Assembly (NCBI GenBank): GCA_022710935.1
Contig: JAKLFY010000022.1
Location: 1-64,000, forward strand
DNA: 64,000 nt
From: Verrucomicrobiota bacterium
GTDB lineage: Bacteria; Verrucomicrobiota; Verrucomicrobiia; Limisphaerales; J093
Direction: 5' to 3'
In this document: positions 60,762 through 64,000 of the stretch, one piece after another
Layout: each line of letters starts with the position of its first letter
Position numbering within the stretch: the stretch's first letter is position 1
Translations under genes and position numbers: made by a program
Notes under the pieces: model-generated
What the model saw: only the letters and a program-made list of their open reading frames with translations
The model's database searches: none
What the model was told of the DNA's origin: nothing

Positions 60762-63700
60762 TTACTCCAGACGCACGGCCCGGTAAAAGCGCAGCGGCAA
60801 GGACGGGGCGTTGGTGTCGACGAGCGTCACCGTGTCGGTCGATGGCGTCTGTGAGAGGAGCGGTTCCCAGGCGACGAGGTCGGTCGAGACTTCGAGCCGC
60901 AGCAATCGTCCGGGCATGGTGGCGATGCGCATCTGCAGCATCCCGCCATCGATCAGCTTCAAGGCCTCGAAGCGGGGCGGCGGAGGCGGAGGCGGGGTGT
61001 GCACGTTGATGGAGACAGTCGCGATCGGGCTGTAGGCGATCCCATCCCAGACGCGGTAGGTGAAACTGTCGCTTCCGGTGAAGCCCGGGCGGGGTGTGTA
61101 GACGAAGTTGGTGCCCAGCCCATGGACGCGTCCGTGCCGCGGCCCCTCGAGGATGACGGCGCGCAGGAAATCGGTGTCCGAATCCGTGACGTCCAACAGA
61201 AACGACACCGGGGCATCGAGAGGGGCTGTCAGCCACTGGTTGGTGGTCTCCGGCCGGGTGTTGGGGTGGACGATCGACAGGGCGACCACGCCCGGCGCGC
61301 TTTGCAGTTCGCCGTCATGGACCGTGAACGCGAACCGGTCCGGTCCGTAGTAGTTGGTGCGAGGGGTGAAGATGAGGTTGGGCGCAGTGCCGCTGAAGCG
61401 TCCGTGCGCCGGGTTCGTGACGATGGTGAACTGGAGCGGGTCGTTTTCTCCGTCGAAGGCACGGAGAACGACATTGGTGGGCCTGTTCATCGGCACGGGG
61501 AGGATGTACGATTCGGCGACGGGGGCCGTATTCTGGTCGGTCATGCGCAGGGAGACGAGGCCGGGCGAACTGGACGCCTGGCCGTCATGGGCGGTGAAGG
61601 TGAAGCTGTCGTCGCCGAGGTAGCCCAGGTGCGGGGCGTAAACGGCATTCGAGCCGCCCACGGTCACCATGCCGTGGGCGGGCTGCCGCGCGATCTCCAA
61701 AGTCAGGGGATCGGCATCGGCATCGGTCGCCTCGAGTGTCAGTTCGAGAGGACGCCCGACTTTGGTGGTGGCGGACTGGGGCGCGGCACGCGGCGGGTTG
61801 TTGACGGCCAGCACGACGAACCGAACGACGGCGGGGGAGCTGGCGAGCTCGCCGTCTCTGGCGATGTAGGTGACGGTGTCTTCGCCGGCAAATCCGAAGC
61901 GCGGGTAGTACGTGGCGACGGTCGGCTGGGCCCAGAACTCGCCGTGATCGGGGCCTTTGACGATCTCAAAGCTCAACGCATCACCGTCCGGATCGACCGC
62001 CTGGTAGATCACATCCTGCGACGTATTCCGGTTCAGGACCAGCACCAGGTCTTGAGCCACGGGCGGATCGTTCACGGGCTTGACTTGCAGCGTGACCGTG
62101 CCGCTCGTTTCATGGCCCTGGCCGTCGGTGATCGAGTAGCCGAAGCTGTCGGTCCCAAACCACCCCTGCCGGGGGCGATAGACCAGGGACGCGTCGGGGC
62201 CCTGCTCGATTGTGCCGTTTGCCGGTTGGCTGAACCCGGTGAGGACGAGGGCATCGCCGTCGGCATCGGTGTCGTTGGCCAGGACGTCGATTCCGATCGG
62301 TGTGTCCTCGGTGGCAATGACCCGATCCTCGACCGCAACGGGCGGATCGGGCACAGGGCGCACCCGCAGCGTGACCCAGGCGAGTGCCATGCCGTCCTGG
62401 CCGTCGTCGACGAGATACGCGAAACTGTCTTCCCCGAAGAAATCGGGGTCGGGTTGATACCGCAACATGCCGTTGCCGAGCGCCTCGATCGACCCCGCGC
62501 GCGCCCGGCTGAACTGGAGAAGGCGCAACGGCAATCCGTGGGGATGCGAGTCGTTGGCGAGGGGATCCAGTGTGCAGGCGGTGTCTTCGTCCAACTCAGC
62601 CACATCGGCGACGGCCAGCGGCGGGACGTAGTCGAGGCGCACGGCGAACGTTGCCAGGGCGCTGCCGACGAGCCCGCCCGGGTCTCGCGCAACGAAGCGG
62701 AGGGTCTCGGCTCCGGTCCATTCGGGACTCGGGGGCTCAATCGCGACGACCCGGTTCTCTTCGATTGTGACGAGAAGATCGGATGACCCCTCGACCGTCC
62801 ATGTCAGCGCGGCGACCGGGTGATCCGGATCGACGGCGTAGCGGTCGAGTTCGATCGGGAAGAACACGCCGCCCGCGCGGATGGTCTGACTCGGGATGCC
62901 CTCGACCACCGGGGGCTGGTTGGGCGGTTTCACGGCGGGCACGGAGCCGGTGTGCGCGGGATCGCGCTGAAACATCGGCCAAGGCAGATCGCTCCGGACG
63001 TACGGCGCGTCGAGTTCCCAGGCGTAGAGGCTGTACCGGCCTTTGGCCACATTCGCCGCAGCCCGCCCGCCGTAACCGTAGTCCTCGATCGTGCTGGCCA
63101 CGATGTCGAGCCGGCCGTTTCCGTCCAGATCGGTCAGGACGGGCGGCCCGGCCTTGAAGCGGTTGCCCGCGCCCGTTTCCGTGACCAGCGCGGTGACGTG
63201 CGGATGCGGATGCAGGTCGATCGGTTTGCCGGCGCGCGACCATGCCTTGACGCCGCCGAAGTAGGAGATGTCTCCCGTCACCGCCGCCTGGTTCGCAAAT
63301 CCCGGTGTGATCACGACGACGTCCGGCCAACCGTCGCCATTCACGTCTCCCACAACGGGCATCGACTTGACCGAGCCGAGCATGGGGAACAGGGACGAAT
63401 TGTTGGCCAGGATCGGCCCGACCGGCCAACCGGGATGATCGAAGCCGTCGTGGCGCAGCAGGTGGATCAGCTTCTCGTCCCAATTGACCGCGACAATGTC
63501 GAGCGCTCCGTCGCGGTCCAGATCCCCGAGCGCCGGTGTGGCCGTGAAGGACTCGTGGATCAGGACCGGCCAACCGGGGCGGATCTGGCCGTCGCGATCA
63601 TAAACAAAGACTCCGCCCCGGGTCCCCGCCTTGCCGCGCGCGCCGGCATCGTGCGAGGCCACAATCACCTCCGCCCGATGATCGCCGTCGATATCGCCCA

Positions 63701-64000
63701 CAACGGGCGAACCGTACAAGAAACCGCCCGTTTGGACTTGCCACACAGGGCCCGCCGGCTGGCGCAGATCGAACATCGCGACTCCGCCTTCGCCCGTGAC
63801 AGTCACGATCTCCAAGTCGGAATCGTCATCCAAGTCGCCGACCGCCGGAAACTGGCGCGGCACCTCGATCGGCAGGGCCGCGTCGGCCATGAACCACTGC
63901 TGCCGAATGCGACCCCGCCGGTCGAGCACGGCCAGCATCCGCTGGCCAGTCGGCTGCGGGGCTGAGCTGGTTCCGCAGACAACGAGCTCGGCTGGGCCGT
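60762..64000 (-). CDS. Partial FG-GAP/tandem cadherin-like repeat secreted protein (5' end beyond the window)
   Basis: The frame is open through the right edge, so the first in-frame ATG at 63938 is not the true start. The visible 1,079 residues begin with FG-GAP/VCBS-type propeller blades ('VGDLDDDSDLEIVTVTGEGG', 'VGDIDGDHRAEVIVASHDAG', 'LGDLDRDGALDIVAVNWDEK', 'VGDVNGDGWPDVVVITPGFA'), each with a DxDxDG calcium loop. About six tandem cadherin-like (tandem-95) repeats follow, with 'LANDTDADGDALVLTGFSQP' and 'GTDSFGYSITDGQG' patterns. The C-terminal ~75 residues (LLRLEVSTDLVAWEPL ... RFYRAVRLE) are the shared C-terminal domain. Likely a large extracellular adhesin or matrix protein. Confidence 0.88.
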   Translation of the reverse strand, partial: GPAELVVCGTSSAPQPTGQRMLAVLDRRGRIRQQWFMADAALPIEVPRQFPAVGDLDDDSDLEIVTVTGEGGVAMFDLRQPAGPVWQVQTGGFLYGSPVVGDIDGDHRAEVIVASHDAGARGKAGTRGGVFVYDRDGQIRPGWPVLIHESFTATPALGDLDRDGALDIVAVNWDEKLIHLLRHDGFDHPGWPVGPILANNSSLFPMLGSVKSMPVVGDVNGDGWPDVVVITPGFANQAAVTGDISYFGGVKAWSRAGKPIDLHPHPHVTALVTETGAGNRFKAGPPVLTDLDGNGRLDIVASTIEDYGYGGRAAANVAKGRYSLYAWELDAPYVRSDLPWPMFQRDPAHTGSVPAVKPPNQPPVVEGIPSQTIRAGGVFFPIELDRYAVDPDHPVAALTWTVEGSSDLLVTIEENRVVAIEPPSPEWTGAETLRFVARDPGGLVGSALATFAVRLDYVPPLAVADVAELDEDTACTLDPLANDSHPHGLPLRLLQFSRARAGSIEALGNGMLRYQPDPDFFGEDSFAYLVDDGQDGMALAWVTLRVRPVPDPPVAVEDRVIATEDTPIGIDVLANDTDADGDALVLTGFSQPANGTIEQGPDASLVYRPRQGWFGTDSFGYSITDGQGHETSGTVTLQVKPVNDPPVAQDLVLVLNRNTSQDVIYQAVDPDGDALSFEIVKGPDHGEFWAQPTVATYYPRFGFAGEDTVTYIARDGELASSPAVVRFVVLAVNNPPRAAPQSATTKVGRPLELTLEATDADADPLTLEIARQPAHGMVTVGGSNAVYAPHLGYLGDDSFTFTAHDGQASSSPGLVSLRMTDQNTAPVAESYILPVPMNRPTNVVLRAFDGENDPLQFTIVTNPAHGRFSGTAPNLIFTPRTNYYGPDRFAFTVHDGELQSAPGVVALSIVHPNTRPETTNQWLTAPLDAPVSFLLDVTDSDTDFLRAVILEGPRHGRVHGLGTNFVYTPRPGFTGSDSFTYRVWDGIAYSPIATVSINVHTPPPPPPPRFEALKLIDGGMLQMRIATMPGRLLRLEVSTDLVAWEPLLSQTPSTDTVTLVDTNAPSLPLRFYRAVRLE

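Noticed and set aside
60999-62786. 595-codon plus-strand frame
   Set aside because: Antisense to tandem cadherin-like repeats; its regularity only mirrors the repeats on the real strand.

Overview
The window is high-GC DNA, most likely from a member of the Verrucomicrobiota (Limisphaerales/Pedosphaera-like). This is an inference. It rests on giant lamin-tail/CotH-kinase secreted proteins, several secreted proteins sharing a 'YRVE-S-DL--W ... FYRV' C-terminal domain, a UbiA/MqnP-type prenyltransferase, a bacterial XPB helicase pair, a TatT-type TRAP operon, and many palindromic intergenic repeats. No rRNA, CRISPR array, intact IS element or phage gene was seen. The only RNA gene found is one tRNA with anticodon CAU.

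Layout. 1-11.4 kb holds housekeeping and regulatory genes: a truncated AAA ATPase, a DUF456 membrane protein, a YchF-like protein with no P-loop, a radical SAM + UbiA pair, HflX, a tandem ACT protein, a CBS protein, an APC permease with a UspA tail, and the tRNA. 11.4-20.4 kb is a secreted-protein block: beta-helix protein, CotH kinase, an in-frame chimera of a pectate-lyase-type domain with an HxlR regulator, and penicillin acylase. It ends in two interlocked gene remnants, one a broken N6-adenine methylase. 20.8-24.7 kb is the XPB helicase and its PF13625-type partner. 24.9-26.5 kb is a DUF504 gene running tail-to-tail into a truncated SUMF1 gene. 26.5-35.1 kb is one giant extracellular protein. 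35.6-38.8 kb holds a YWTD propeller and a radical SAM/SPASM maturase with a coupled 39-codon ORF before it and an unknown 121-aa ORF after it. 38.9-48.0 kb is a secreted carbohydrate/peptide degradation cluster: GH2, a fucose-isomerase-like protein with a Tat signal, an (alpha/alpha)6 glycosidase-like protein with a malectin-like tail, and a duplicated zincin. 48.3-51.6 kb is an XPD/DinG-type Fe-S helicase fused to a nuclease-like domain, then a PD-(D/E)XK nuclease fragment. 51.9-54.3 kb is a delta-60-repeat propeller with a clear promoter. 54.4-58.4 kb is a TatT-DctP-DctQM TRAP operon. 58.7-60.3 kb is a B12-binding radical SAM enzyme. 60.8 kb to the right edge is a partial FG-GAP/tandem cadherin-like protein.

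The most unusual signal is between the genes. A 74-bp palindrome-ended repeat occurs three times, each time between convergent genes and each time with its terminal CTAG/TTAG supplying the stop codon of the neighbouring gene. A second hairpin family also sits in convergent gaps. A third family, two or three hairpins whose stems covary while the loops stay AGGG and CCCC, sits in two divergent gaps. A fourth repeat occurs twice with its central loop inverted. Positions and residue counts were read by eye and may be off by one or two. Family names come from motif recognition, not from searches.
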